Part shown: one piece after another, positions 34,967 through 44,584 of the stretch
Position numbering within the stretch: position 1 is the stretch's first letter
Layout: each line of letters begins with the position of its first letter
Assembly: GCA_016718825.1 (NCBI GenBank)
Contig: JADKCL010000021.1
Span: 1 to 64,000 of the forward strand
Direction: 5' to 3'
Length of the DNA stretch: 64,000 nt
Source: Bacteroidota bacterium
GTDB taxonomy: Bacteria; Bacteroidota; Bacteroidia; J057; JADKCL01
The notes under the pieces: model-generated
The model's database searches: none
Told to the model about the DNA's origin: nothing
What the model saw: only the letters and a program-made list of their open reading frames with translations
Program-made: the position numbers and the translations under genes

Positions 34967-37411
34967 CTATTTCAGTGCCCACGCTGCCGCCACCATTTGA
35001 TCATATTGGGCGTGGATCAGGTCCCAACGGCGCTCATTGCCAGCGAATTGAAAAACCTTTTCGCCTTTTGCGCCCTTCACGATGGCTTGTACGGCACCAT
35101 TTTCCAGATCCTTAAAGAAGATCGAAATGTTGTCGCGAACCATGTTGTTCTTCACTTGTGTTTCGGCTTTGACCAATCCCGCCTCGGTGAGTGCATACTC
35201 CAATTTCATTGCAGCAAGGGCCTTGTGGGACCTGGCAAGTGGGATGATTCCCGCGATTCGCCTGACGTAGACTCCAAACATATTGGAAAGGAGATAGGCC
35301 ATGCCACGTTCCTTTGGATGGTAAAGGCCTAGATAAATCGTGCCGGATTTGGCGTAGCAGCTATGTGGTGCGGCAAATAGCAAGGCAAACATCTGCTTGC
35401 CGATGATCTCGGAAGGTTCAAAGGTGCCGACAAATTCCCAGCCTTTTGCGGCATATTGGGCGATCGAGTCATTTGCGTCGCTGAATGCCTTGGCGTTGCC
35501 ACCCCCGCCCAAGCTCATGCTCCGAAGGAAACAAGTCGTATAGACCAAAGGCACGATGCGGCCACCGCCGGAATGTTTGACGACGACCGGCAATGCGTGT
35601 TTGCCCATATGGCCTTCCATGGGGACGGCTCCAAATGCCCAATTGGACAATCCCAAGGTGGAAAACAGGGAAGATGGATTTTCTACGCCATTCATGTCAA
35701 TCACGTCGTAGGTCCAGACGAGTCGTTGGGCAACATCGGCGGATTGGGGCCGTTTAAAAATACCGGTTTCAGAAGGCATCACCATAATTTCCCATCCGTC
35801 GTGACCCAATGAATCCAGTTGTTCAGTCACAGTCTCCTTGTTGGCAGCAAGAACCCTCTCATTTTTACCGAATTGGATGAGTTTTGCTACTTTGTACTCC
35901 CAAACTTGTCTTTTGCTCTGTTCGGCGGGGCGGCTGAAGATCATCCCAAACAAGTGTGACGCGCTGAATTCCCAACCTTGGGCACCCAAAGAATCCAACT
36001 TTTTCCATTGGCCGCCCATCAAAAAAACATGCTCCCAAGCGCCTGTGATGCCCGAATTGGGTTGATAAAAGGCCATTCCCCCTACATCGCCGCGAATCTT
36101 CCATCCGGCCTTGCCCTCCGTAGCCAAGTAGTTGTTGATGGCCGCGATCACATCCTTTTCCTCGCTGAATTGCTCGAAGTCAGCCAGTTTGTACTTGGCG
36201 GGCGGGCAGTTGGTCGCTGTAACGATGTTGCTCTTTCCGTAGGAATGCGGAGGCTTTTCGCCATTGGGTGCGGGCGCGACCAAACTGTCGATCAACACGC
36301 TGTCGGGACTGCTGGAACGGATTGCCCCGGTCGATAGGGCGGGTGTCGATGCGATGGGTTTATTGTCGGAAACGACAGTGACGGGTTTGGGTGCTGCCGG
36401 TTCAGATCCAATTGCTGTGATGGGCTTCGTTGGATTGGATTGAGTTTGATCGTTTCCATTCGAATCAGCATCTCCGACAGGCTGATTTGAGCCTCCTGAT
36501 CCTGTATTGCCATTGCCGCCACCGTTTGTTGCTGCGCCATTTGCTTGCGTGGATTCGGGTGAATTTGAGGCAATGGGCTTGGGCTGCACGTCATCAACCT
36601 GCGGTTTCTCCACCAGAGCGATCACCTGTTTTGTATTTTCTTGCACAAAGGTCCAGTCGGCGAGCAATTTGATTTCCCAGTCATTGAGGGCGCGGTCGTA
36701 GATGCGCAAGTCGTCCAAGCGTCCCAGGAAGTTATTGAGTTGCCCCATATCGCTGCGTCCAATCCAACAACTGTCTCGGTTGATCGAACCGGGCGAATTA
36801 AATTGCTCCGCCTTGGCGACCTCGATGCCATTGATATACAGACGGGCGGTATGGTTGTCGAGTGTCGTGGCGAGGTGATACCATCGTCCTTCTTGGAGCT
36901 TGTGCATTTCGGGGCTTTGCAGCAAGGTCAATTCCGGTCCGCGCCCCTTATAAACCGCGATTGCAGGTTGACTTGTGGTCAGCAGCGAGGGCGCAAAAAC
37001 GACATTGCAGTTCATCTTCCCATTTCCAAAATCAAGAATTCGGCTCCATCTGCTCACTTTGTCAATATTTACCCAAGCTGAAATGGCGAAGTTGTCTTTG
37101 AAATATTGACCTCGATTGGCCAACAAGCCATTGTGACCTTCTGCAAAAACGATCGCTTCATTTGGCTTTTGGTATCGATCCTCTCCCCAAGTAATACCTG
37201 AGGAGACGGCAAGGTTTTTGTTCCAATCGGGCGAATGATTGCAAGGCAGGTGAAAGACCAGATTGGGGCTAGCAAGCAATCCGGCAGCAACCTTTTCAAC
37301 CGCCGCATATTGCGCTGCATCCAAGGTCTGTCGTGGAGCCACAAATTGCGCTGGAAGCTGCAACAGCAGTAGCATGTTGATCGCGACTAGAATAATGCTT
37401 GACTTTTTCAT
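34967..37411 (-). CDS. Secreted LamG-domain protein with GWE repeats
   Basis: 814 residues, signal peptide ending LPAQ. Residues 80-255 are a LamG/concanavalin-like lectin fold (FAISAWVNIDKVSRWSRILDFGNG, GRWYHLATTLDNHTARLYINGIEV, LGRLDDLRIYDRALNDWEI). Residues 265-400 are a Pro/Ser/Asn-rich linker. From about 410 to 680 there are four repeats shaped like DUF4177: W-E-x-K/V...LDSLGxxGWE...F/P, for example QLDSLGHDGWEIMVMP and YAAKGWEFVGTFEP. The last 100 residues are helical. No T9SS sorting domain is visible. It is a stand-alone gene, probably an envelope or secreted glycan-binding protein. Confidence 0.75.
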   Translation of the reverse strand: MKKSSIILVAINMLLLLQLPAQFVAPRQTLDAAQYAAVEKVAAGLLASPNLVFHLPCNHSPDWNKNLAVSSGITWGEDRYQKPNEAIVFAEGHNGLLANRGQYFKDNFAISAWVNIDKVSRWSRILDFGNGKMNCNVVFAPSLLTTSQPAIAVYKGRGPELTLLQSPEMHKLQEGRWYHLATTLDNHTARLYINGIEVAKAEQFNSPGSINRDSCWIGRSDMGQLNNFLGRLDDLRIYDRALNDWEIKLLADWTFVQENTKQVIALVEKPQVDDVQPKPIASNSPESTQANGAATNGGGNGNTGSGGSNQPVGDADSNGNDQTQSNPTKPITAIGSEPAAPKPVTVVSDNKPIASTPALSTGAIRSSSPDSVLIDSLVAPAPNGEKPPHSYGKSNIVTATNCPPAKYKLADFEQFSEEKDVIAAINNYLATEGKAGWKIRGDVGGMAFYQPNSGITGAWEHVFLMGGQWKKLDSLGAQGWEFSASHLFGMIFSRPAEQSKRQVWEYKVAKLIQFGKNERVLAANKETVTEQLDSLGHDGWEIMVMPSETGIFKRPQSADVAQRLVWTYDVIDMNGVENPSSLFSTLGLSNWAFGAVPMEGHMGKHALPVVVKHSGGGRIVPLVYTTCFLRSMSLGGGGNAKAFSDANDSIAQYAAKGWEFVGTFEPSEIIGKQMFALLFAAPHSCYAKSGTIYLGLYHPKERGMAYLLSNMFGVYVRRIAGIIPLARSHKALAAMKLEYALTEAGLVKAETQVKNNMVRDNISIFFKDLENGAVQAIVKGAKGEKVFQFAGNERRWDLIHAQYDQMVAAAWALK

Positions 37412-37828
37412 TGCCGCAAAGGTCGGCCTACCCTAGCTTGCACGATTTGATAGTGGTCATGCACGCCAAAGACAATTGTCATACTTTGGGCGAGGTACGG
37501 CGACCCCAATTCAAGCGTGAAGGGACTTGGGATCTTTGGATGCAATCGGGCGGTTCAAGATGCATTCGCCGCTATCGCGTAGGTGCAAATCCTTCCTCCT
37601 AATGGATCAATGATCTAGGAGTTTTCTGACGCTTCAAGCCTAGGTTGGTTAATCCTCTTGGCACACTCGCGTGTTGGCTGCCAAACCAACAGATGCATCC
37701 GTTTCGCTCAATTTCAGAAACCTTCAAGGCTGATTGGGTGCCGATGAAAATCCATCCCGATGCTTACAACAGGTTGATGAACTCGGATTGGGAAAATCCT
37801 TATCTTGCCGTACTTCAATTTACTAGCA
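37412..37828. other. Intergenic region between divergent genes
   Basis: About 417 bases. No tRNA, repeat or domain-bearing frame seen. A frame at 37399-37602 reads across the promoter area of the LamG gene but shows no family pattern. Confidence 0.4.
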
Positions 37829-40132
37829 ATGAAACAAGACAAAGGTTTTGCTGTGCCCCTTAGGTGCATTTTCAGCGGCTTGCCCATGAGGCCTGCCATT
37901 TTGCGGTGTGCACGTTTCGGCGGATGGTGCTGTTTGATGCTGATCGTGGTCTTCCTTTTCCCACTCTGGGGAATGGCCTCCGGCACGAATCCGCCAAGTC
38001 CTGGGTTTGATCCAGATAAGGTTTCCAGTCGACTGTTGTTGATGGAAAACAAAGGGCAAGTGACGGACCTGCAAGGCAATTTGCGGCCGGATGTTCTCTT
38101 TTTGGGACAAAACGGTGGAATGAAAGTGGCGATCCGTACCACCGGCATTTCCTTTCAGTTTGAAAAACGCGAAGCCGCGACCAAGGCTTTGGCGACCTTT
38201 TCTTCTTTGCTCAAAGATACTGCCGCACTCAAGCCAACGATGACGGAAACCTACCGCATTGACTTGGATCTTATTGGAAGCAATACCGCAGCAGAAGTGA
38301 CCCATGGTCCGGTCTCTGGTTACTATGAAAACTATTACAATACCCCGCATGCGCCAGAGGGTATCTTGGAGGTGCAATCCTATGAGGCGATTACTTTGGT
38401 GAATGTCTATCCTGGCATAGATTGGAAGATATACAGCCAAACAGGTGCATTGAAATATGACTTTGTTGTACATCCGGGCGCCGACCCCCGTATGATCCGT
38501 CTGCACTACGCGGGTGCGACGGACGTGTCGCTTTTGGCAGATGGCAAGCTTAAAATCGGAACCCCGATGGGTGAGATTGTAGAAGACGCGCCGGTTTCCT
38601 TTTTGGACAATGGCGCGCAAGTGGACACGAAGTTCAACTTGGAAAATGGTGAGTTGACCTTTGATATAGCAGTTTTTGACAGCACAGAAACCTTGGTGAT
38701 CGATCCGCTGTTGGTATGGGCGACTTACAATGGTGGCGCTGGGAATGACAATGGGATAAGCATGGCGACGTTTGGAGGCACCAACATCTACATTGCTGGC
38801 CAGACAAGTAGCACGAATGCGATCTCTCAGGGTGGCCACCAAAATACGTTCGGGGGGTATTCAGATGCTTTTATTGCCAAATTTGACACCAATGGAATCC
38901 GGATTTGGGCTTCCTACTACGGTGGAATGGAGACAGATGCTGCCTATGGCGCCGCTACAGACCCCTTTGGGAACGTCTATATAGCGGGAAATACGAGCAG
39001 TTGGACAGGAATTGGGGCGGGTGGTCATCAAAATACATTCAATGGCAGCAGCGTAAATGCTTTTCTGGTCAAATTTAACGACTCAGGTCTTCGACTTTGG
39101 GGGACTTATTACGGCGGCAATGGTTCGGCTGGTGGCGGCAGGCCTTCCACCGATGCCCTTGGAAACGTTTTCTTGGTGGGAAATACCTACAGTACCAGTG
39201 GAATTGCTGCTGGAGGTTATCAGAATAATTCCGGAGGAGATAGCGATTGCTTTTTGGTGAAATTTAATGCCGCCGGCGTGCGGTTGTGGGCAACCTATTT
39301 GGGCGGAACACAGTTTGATTACCTTACGCATTCCGCGACCGATGTTTCTGGCAATGTGTATGTTGCTGGTGGGGCAGCAAGCAGTAGTGGCATCGCTTTG
39401 GGGGGGCATCAAAACACCTATGGGGGTAACTCGGATTTGATTCTGGCGAAATTCAACGGCTTGGGAGCATTGCTTTGGTGCACATACTATGGTGATACCT
39501 CCCTTGAGGATACTCCAGATGTTACCGTTGACGCGCAGTCCAATGTTTACCTGATCGGGCAAACCAATAGCCCAGCCAATATTGCCTCAGGAGGGCATCA
39601 AAATCAACTTGGTGGACAAATTGATATCTTCCTAGCAAAGTTTCACGCTTCCGGTAATCGTTTGTGGGCGACCTATTACGGCGATACCCTGATTGACAAT
39701 ACGCGCGCTGTGATTACGGATGCGGCATCCAACGTGTATTTGGTTGGCTTTACGAGATCTTCTCGATTTATTGCTTCGGGCGGCTACCAGAATACACTGC
39801 TTTCTATGTGGGGCGATGCTTTCATTGCAAAATTCGATCCCGCGGGCACACGCATCTGGGGTACCTATTTTGGATTTCCTATGCAAACGCAGATCAATGG
39901 AATCCGGGTGATTCCTTCGAATTCTATTTTTGTATGTGGACCCTCTGCACTGCAAACCAATATGAATGGTGGTCCGCATCAGCCGGTATATGGGGGGGGG
40001 ATTTACGATTCTTTTCTTGCCAAGATCACACAAGGGCCTTGCACATCGCCTCCTGCTGCCACCGGGGCTGTGAATGCCAGTTATTGCGAGGGGAATCCGA
40101 TTCCCCACTCTCCGTTGCAATTCCTGCGGTAG
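37829..40132 (+). CDS. SBBP-repeat secreted protein, 5' part of a frameshifted gene
   Basis: Start at the ATG at 37829 or, better for a signal peptide, 37886 (hydrophobic CCLMLIVVFLFPLWGMASG). An N-terminal domain with RLLLMENKGQVTD and ISFQFEKRE precedes seven or so SBBP (beta-propeller) repeats of ~55 residues with the pattern GGHQN..GG.SDAFIAKF...G.RLWATYYGG...D...D..GNVY..G.T. The frame ends prematurely at 40132 after SYCEGNPIPHSPLQ. The natural continuation (LSVAIPAVGDSVVWHT) is in the next frame. One missing C in the run at 40103-40106 explains this. The whole gene 37886-41568 would be ~1227 residues. Confidence 0.82.
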   Translation: MKQDKGFAVPLRCIFSGLPMRPAILRCARFGGWCCLMLIVVFLFPLWGMASGTNPPSPGFDPDKVSSRLLLMENKGQVTDLQGNLRPDVLFLGQNGGMKVAIRTTGISFQFEKREAATKALATFSSLLKDTAALKPTMTETYRIDLDLIGSNTAAEVTHGPVSGYYENYYNTPHAPEGILEVQSYEAITLVNVYPGIDWKIYSQTGALKYDFVVHPGADPRMIRLHYAGATDVSLLADGKLKIGTPMGEIVEDAPVSFLDNGAQVDTKFNLENGELTFDIAVFDSTETLVIDPLLVWATYNGGAGNDNGISMATFGGTNIYIAGQTSSTNAISQGGHQNTFGGYSDAFIAKFDTNGIRIWASYYGGMETDAAYGAATDPFGNVYIAGNTSSWTGIGAGGHQNTFNGSSVNAFLVKFNDSGLRLWGTYYGGNGSAGGGRPSTDALGNVFLVGNTYSTSGIAAGGYQNNSGGDSDCFLVKFNAAGVRLWATYLGGTQFDYLTHSATDVSGNVYVAGGAASSSGIALGGHQNTYGGNSDLILAKFNGLGALLWCTYYGDTSLEDTPDVTVDAQSNVYLIGQTNSPANIASGGHQNQLGGQIDIFLAKFHASGNRLWATYYGDTLIDNTRAVITDAASNVYLVGFTRSSRFIASGGYQNTLLSMWGDAFIAKFDPAGTRIWGTYFGFPMQTQINGIRVIPSNSIFVCGPSALQTNMNGGPHQPVYGGGIYDSFLAKITQGPCTSPPAATGAVNASYCEGNPIPHSPLQFLR

Positions 40133-41568
40133 GAGATTCGGTGGTTTGGCACACCGCATCCGTGGGTGGTGCGCCTGCCGTGGGTACCATTTTGGGAACG
40201 CGAGGGAGTTCATTTCGGCCAACCAATCCGGCGACCTTCACTTATTATGCCGCTACCACACGGATAAACCTGCCTTGTGTCGCAAGCACACGTATCCCTG
40301 TAACGTTGACACAAAACTTAAGCCCATCCGTTATTGCAAGTTCAAACAGTCCTGTTTGCCAAGGAGATACTCTCAATTTGTCCGTTGTGGTCAACAGCAG
40401 CTATGCTTGGTCAGGCCCGGCGGGATTCAACGCAACCAATCAATTCCCCTCCATCCCCAATTTTGGGTCCAATATGGCGGGTAACTATTTCATCACGGTC
40501 ACGGGCGGCAATGGCTGCACGGCGACCGATACCCTTGCCGTGAACTTTCTCCCAACTCCTGCAACGCCCTCCGGAGCGAATGATGGGAGCTATTGTATTG
40601 GAGACCCTGTCCCGAGCCTTACCGTTGCTGCACCGCCGGTCGGGCAGACCGTTTATTGGTTCGCAGCGCCTGTCGGCGGCGGGCTCGCGAGTGGGACGGT
40701 TTCCGGAATTCGTGGAAACACCTTCCTACCGACAAGCGGGGCCACGGCAACCTACTATGCGGAAACATGGTTGGACGTCGGAGGCTGTATCAGCGCGAGT
40801 CGGACGCCCGTCACGCTTACGTTAAATTCCTTACCAACCTTGGTTACCAGCAGCAACGCGCCCGTTTGCATGGGCGACACGATATTCTTGAACGCTGCGG
40901 GTGGCAACATTTACGCCTGGAATGGCCCGAATGGCTTTTCCTCCACGCTGCAAAATCCGTTCTTCGTGCTAGTTGATTCGACCCTGTTGGGATCCTACGG
41001 TTTGACTGCCACCGACAGCAATGGTTGCGCCAACAGCACCGCGCTTGTGGTCACCACCCTACCACCTGTGATTGCCGATTTTAGCTTCGTCCAAAACCCA
41101 GGGTCAGGTCTTGATTGGACATTTTCCGACGCATCCTCGGGAAATCCGACGGCTTGGGAATGGGAATTTGGTGATGGAACCACGAGTAATCTTCAGAATC
41201 CCAGCCATACCTATACGGCATCGGGCAACTACAACGTACAGTTAATCGCCACTGATTCTTGTGGCCATGACACCCTCCTGCAAAACATCGGCGTGGTGGG
41301 AACGGCGGCGGCCATTATACCTGTGATTACAATTTCTCCGAATCCTTGCAATGGAAACTTCCAGATTGAAACCTCCGGATGGGTTGACGGGGAGGCATTC
41401 GTAGAAATCACCAATATGCACGGTCAATTGATTTTACAACGAAAAGTCGACATCCATTCCGGCCAATTCCAGTTTGATATCTCCCTCGGACAAGTTGCCG
41501 GCGGCACCTATTTTGTAAAGATCTCCAACGCTGGACAATCTGTCGTGAAGAAATTGATGGTGCTGTAA
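40105..41568 (+). CDS. 3' part of the frameshifted SBBP-repeat protein (Ig-like, PKD and T9SS sorting domains)
   Basis: Continuation of the frame of 37829-40132 after the lost base. It has two Ig-like repeats beginning YCxGxPxPxLxVAxPxVG (the first is split by the frameshift), two short Ig repeats with SNxPVCxGDT, a PKD domain (WEWEFGDGTTSNLQNPSHTY) and a C-terminal sorting domain (ISPNPCNGNFQIE...GTYFVKISN...VKKLMVL). No good start codon of its own exists at the break, so it depends on the upstream part. If the shift is real, the main product would lose its sorting domain. Confidence 0.8.
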   Translation, partial: PLSVAIPAVGDSVVWHTASVGGAPAVGTILGTRGSSFRPTNPATFTYYAATTRINLPCVASTRIPVTLTQNLSPSVIASSNSPVCQGDTLNLSVVVNSSYAWSGPAGFNATNQFPSIPNFGSNMAGNYFITVTGGNGCTATDTLAVNFLPTPATPSGANDGSYCIGDPVPSLTVAAPPVGQTVYWFAAPVGGGLASGTVSGIRGNTFLPTSGATATYYAETWLDVGGCISASRTPVTLTLNSLPTLVTSSNAPVCMGDTIFLNAAGGNIYAWNGPNGFSSTLQNPFFVLVDSTLLGSYGLTATDSNGCANSTALVVTTLPPVIADFSFVQNPGSGLDWTFSDASSGNPTAWEWEFGDGTTSNLQNPSHTYTASGNYNVQLIATDSCGHDTLLQNIGVVGTAAAIIPVITISPNPCNGNFQIETSGWVDGEAFVEITNMHGQLILQRKVDIHSGQFQFDISLGQVAGGTYFVKISNAGQSVVKKLMVL

Positions 41569-41607
41569 CGACACGCTCTAGTGTCGCTGGAACGACGGTT
41601 TTCGGAC

Positions 41608-43314
41608 TTACAACTTCACCATCCGTTTGGTGCTCGATGTCCCATTGGCCGCCGTGATGCGTAACAAGTACATCCCAGCGGGCAACGTTCGGAGGTCCAA
41701 TTCGGTGGCGCCTTTCCGAAGCTGTTGTTGGTGCACAATATTCCCGATCGGATTCAAAATGACCAATTCCGTTTTGCCTTCAGCGACTTCAAGGATCAAC
41801 TGTCCATCGGTCGGATTTGGGGAAATCGAAAACTCGACACTCGCTTCCGATGCCGCCACCCCAGCAATCACAGCAGGTTGGATGAAGCTGTAATACACAT
41901 CCTCCTCGCCATTGAGCGTCCCTGCCCATGCCAGGTGGGCGCCGGAATTGGTCGATACCATGTCAAAGTAATCGCCCATTTTGTTTTGGTTGGGGTAGCC
42001 CACGTGGGGGTCAAACGCGTCTGACAACTTCTCATTGGCCGACCAAGTGACGCCCGCATCCAATGAATAGGAATAATAAAGGGCGGAAAAATCCGACCCG
42101 GGTGCATCGCGGGTATCGAGCCAAGCGGCATCGATGCGTCCGTTGGGTGCGACGGCCATGGTCGCCATCCATTGGTTGTTGGTGATGGAATTGTCGTCAT
42201 TGACCTTTATCGGAGCGCTCCAAGTGGCGCCTTCGTCGGTGCTGCGCACAAACATCACGTCGCAAGGATCGCTGTTGGAATACCTGGTCATCGGACCCAT
42301 GATGTAGATATTCCCGTCGGTGGCGCCGCCGGAAACATCGGTTTCCAAGTTGATTTGCCCCGTGAGCCCGGCAGGATTGATCGGCAAGCCAAGTTCCAGT
42401 TTGCCGTCCATGAAGACCAAACGTGTCGTCCAAGAGATGGTGGAGCCTGGCGTCTCAGCATTGGTGGATTTGGAAAAGACCACGCTGTCTTGCGTCAGCG
42501 AACTCATCGCGCCGATGTAGAGGTTTCCGTTGCTGCCTACCGCAATTGTGCCGCGCCAAGGGCTGCCATCGACATAGGTGCAGGCTTCGTAGCTGCTGTT
42601 TCCGTTGGTGGACCGTGTAAAAAATCCCGGTGAACAAGCAGTGAAAAATTCGGACCAAAAGGAGTAGATGTTCCCGGCGCCGACGCCCGAAGTGCGGTCG
42701 ATCGCAATCCATTGTTTGTCTCCGCCGCCGGCATCCGTGCCTACATCCCAACTCGAGCCGCCATCTGTGCTGCCATATGTTTTGCAAAAGTAGTTTGGGA
42801 CGTTGGTCAGGCTATTGTAGTAGAATTTGCCCGCCATATCATAATCCAAAACGGGGTCCGAGCGAAAGACGCCCGGATCAATGATTGAAACGAATCCCCA
42901 AGTTTGCCCGCCGTTGGTGCTGCGGTTCCATCCGGCTTGCCTGAAGTTGCTGCTGACATCGTCAAACTGCCGCCATCCGATGGCAATCTGATCCGGATTG
43001 AGCGGATTCACGGCGATGCTGGGTTCGTTGGCGGCGTCCCCGACAATGTTGTTGCCGGCAGGATCGACATTTGCTTGATGTGTGAAAATCGAGGATGCAG
43101 AGACTTTATTTGCCGAACCGCCGACAAAACGATAGGGCGGCGTGGTGCGCAGATTGCCGTAGGCATTGGGGCGATAGGGATCGTCCTGAACTTCGTGTTC
43201 CATTTCGAGCGGATTTCCGGCCGGATTTGGAATGGTCTGTGCACGAAGCGTATTCGGAATCCAGCTCAAAAAGGCGAATACAAGCAGCAAAGCGTGTGCG
43301 AATCGAGATTTCAT
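41608..43314 (-). CDS. Secreted BNR-repeat (sialidase-like) protein with T9SS sorting domain
   Basis: 568 residues, signal peptide ending TLRAQ. It contains Asp-box/BNR motifs of the S-x-D-x-G-x-T-W type: STNGGQTWGF, STDGGSSWDV, STDEGATWSA and SLDAGVTWSA. These form a six-bladed propeller like sialidases and related glycan-binding proteins. The catalytic Arg triad cannot be assigned, so enzyme activity is uncertain. The C-terminal domain (FSISPNPTDGQLILEV...GMYLLRITAAN...TKRMVKL) targets T9SS. It is convergent with the SBBP gene, 40 bases apart. Confidence 0.83.
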   Translation of the reverse strand: MKSRFAHALLLVFAFLSWIPNTLRAQTIPNPAGNPLEMEHEVQDDPYRPNAYGNLRTTPPYRFVGGSANKVSASSIFTHQANVDPAGNNIVGDAANEPSIAVNPLNPDQIAIGWRQFDDVSSNFRQAGWNRSTNGGQTWGFVSIIDPGVFRSDPVLDYDMAGKFYYNSLTNVPNYFCKTYGSTDGGSSWDVGTDAGGGDKQWIAIDRTSGVGAGNIYSFWSEFFTACSPGFFTRSTNGNSSYEACTYVDGSPWRGTIAVGSNGNLYIGAMSSLTQDSVVFSKSTNAETPGSTISWTTRLVFMDGKLELGLPINPAGLTGQINLETDVSGGATDGNIYIMGPMTRYSNSDPCDVMFVRSTDEGATWSAPIKVNDDNSITNNQWMATMAVAPNGRIDAAWLDTRDAPGSDFSALYYSYSLDAGVTWSANEKLSDAFDPHVGYPNQNKMGDYFDMVSTNSGAHLAWAGTLNGEEDVYYSFIQPAVIAGVAASEASVEFSISPNPTDGQLILEVAEGKTELVILNPIGNIVHQQQLRKGATELDLRTLPAGMYLLRITAANGTSSTKRMVKL

Positions 43315-43433
43315 AGGCTCAATAATACCAAATTCTTGGCAGAATTCAGCGCATGACGTACATCAGCCTCAGAGCCAACCTGCAGCGGCATTCAAAGCTG
43401 AGAATCGAACGGAAACCTAAAACGGGACGTCCA

Positions 43434-44456
43434 TTACCTCCGGACCCAGATTTTGCGGGATACTACTGCACCAGCATCGGCGATGCGCAAGAAATAAAAG
43501 CCATTTTCCAGTTGTGATACATCAAAAGCAAAACCATTTGGTTCTGCGATGGCTGGGCATTCATGTTGTTTGCCAAGGTGATCGTAGATCGTTACGGAAG
43601 CAGCATTCGCCAGACTTGTCACATGCACAACTTGATCCGCGATGGTGGGATATGCCTTGAGATAATCATCCACAAACACCGTTTCTACACCTGAGAGGCG
43701 AAACGATCCGTCGAGATCGACTTGCTGCAACCGATACATACTTTTGCCACTGATCGGCAATGCGTCCTCAAAGGTATAACTGACGGATGACGTCGAATTG
43801 CCAGCTGCCTTGACCGAGCCCACGGACTGCCATTCGTTGCCATCTGCGGAACGCTCGACGACGAAGTGGCTGCTGTTGCTTTCCGTAGAAGTCTGCCAGT
43901 CCAGCTTCACATTTCCGTGATTTTCGAGATAGTTGGCTTGGAAAAAGTCCATTTCGACGGCTAGGATGACGTTGACCGGGCAATCGCAGACCCATCCGGA
44001 GGAGGCGCCGGTGTTGATAAAGTTAAGCTGGGTGAAGGGAATCGTCGAAGTGACTTGGAAGGCAGTCGTCCCGTACGCACCGCCGCCGGTATATGGGCCT
44101 ACCACAACGCCGGAAACGGGCGCGCAACCGTTAGCGGATGTAATAGAAAGTGCACCACCGCTATTGGTCGAAATCGTGCCGTAGTCGTTCGTATTCACTG
44201 AGAAAAACTCAATGCGCACCGATGATATTGGCGAAAGCCAATTGTAGCGCACAAATCCAGCTCCCGAGGTTCCGGTCCATCCACCCGGCAACAAAACTGC
44301 ACTGATCCCGGCACAATCGGGCTGCCCGGCCATTCCAGAACTCTGCGATGCCGTAATCGTCACTCCGGGGCAGGCATTAGACACCCATTGAGCATAAATA
44401 CCTTGACTGTAGATCGCAAAGAGAACAAACAATACCGAGAGGAGACGATTTTTCAT
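43434..44456 (-). CDS. Secreted protein with T9SS sorting domain
   Basis: 340 residues from the ATG at 44456, which gives a signal peptide ending IYAQ. The N-terminal 180 residues (CPGVTITASQSSGMAGQPDCAG..., WTGTSGAGFVRYNWLSPISSVRIEFFSVN) are an unrecognised beta domain. The segment LDWQTSTESNSSHFVVERSADGNEWQSVGSV is a fibronectin-III-like unit common before Bacteroidota sorting domains. The last ~75 residues (LKAYPTIADQVVHVT...GFYFLRIADAG...KIWVRR) are a T9SS sorting domain. Function unknown. Confidence 0.75.
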   Translation of the reverse strand: MKNRLLSVLFVLFAIYSQGIYAQWVSNACPGVTITASQSSGMAGQPDCAGISAVLLPGGWTGTSGAGFVRYNWLSPISSVRIEFFSVNTNDYGTISTNSGGALSITSANGCAPVSGVVVGPYTGGGAYGTTAFQVTSTIPFTQLNFINTGASSGWVCDCPVNVILAVEMDFFQANYLENHGNVKLDWQTSTESNSSHFVVERSADGNEWQSVGSVKAAGNSTSSVSYTFEDALPISGKSMYRLQQVDLDGSFRLSGVETVFVDDYLKAYPTIADQVVHVTSLANAASVTIYDHLGKQHECPAIAEPNGFAFDVSQLENGFYFLRIADAGAVVSRKIWVRR

Positions 44457-44520
44457 ATATCCGTAAGCTGCAATTGATGAAAGACTTACCAATTTACAAC
44501 AAACTCCCTCGTTTGACAAA

Positions 44521-44560
44521 CAAAAAGCAGGTAGGAGTCCCCAAAAGAACTGCTACCTGC
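44521..44560 (-). terminator. Rho-independent terminator after the PKD gene
   Basis: On the minus strand GCAGGTAG (44560-44553) pairs with CTACCTGC (44534-44527), followed by TTTTTG. It ends transcription of the 44585-45469 gene. Confidence 0.75.
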
Positions 44561-44584
44561 CCACGTTTAACTTTTCACTGTTCG

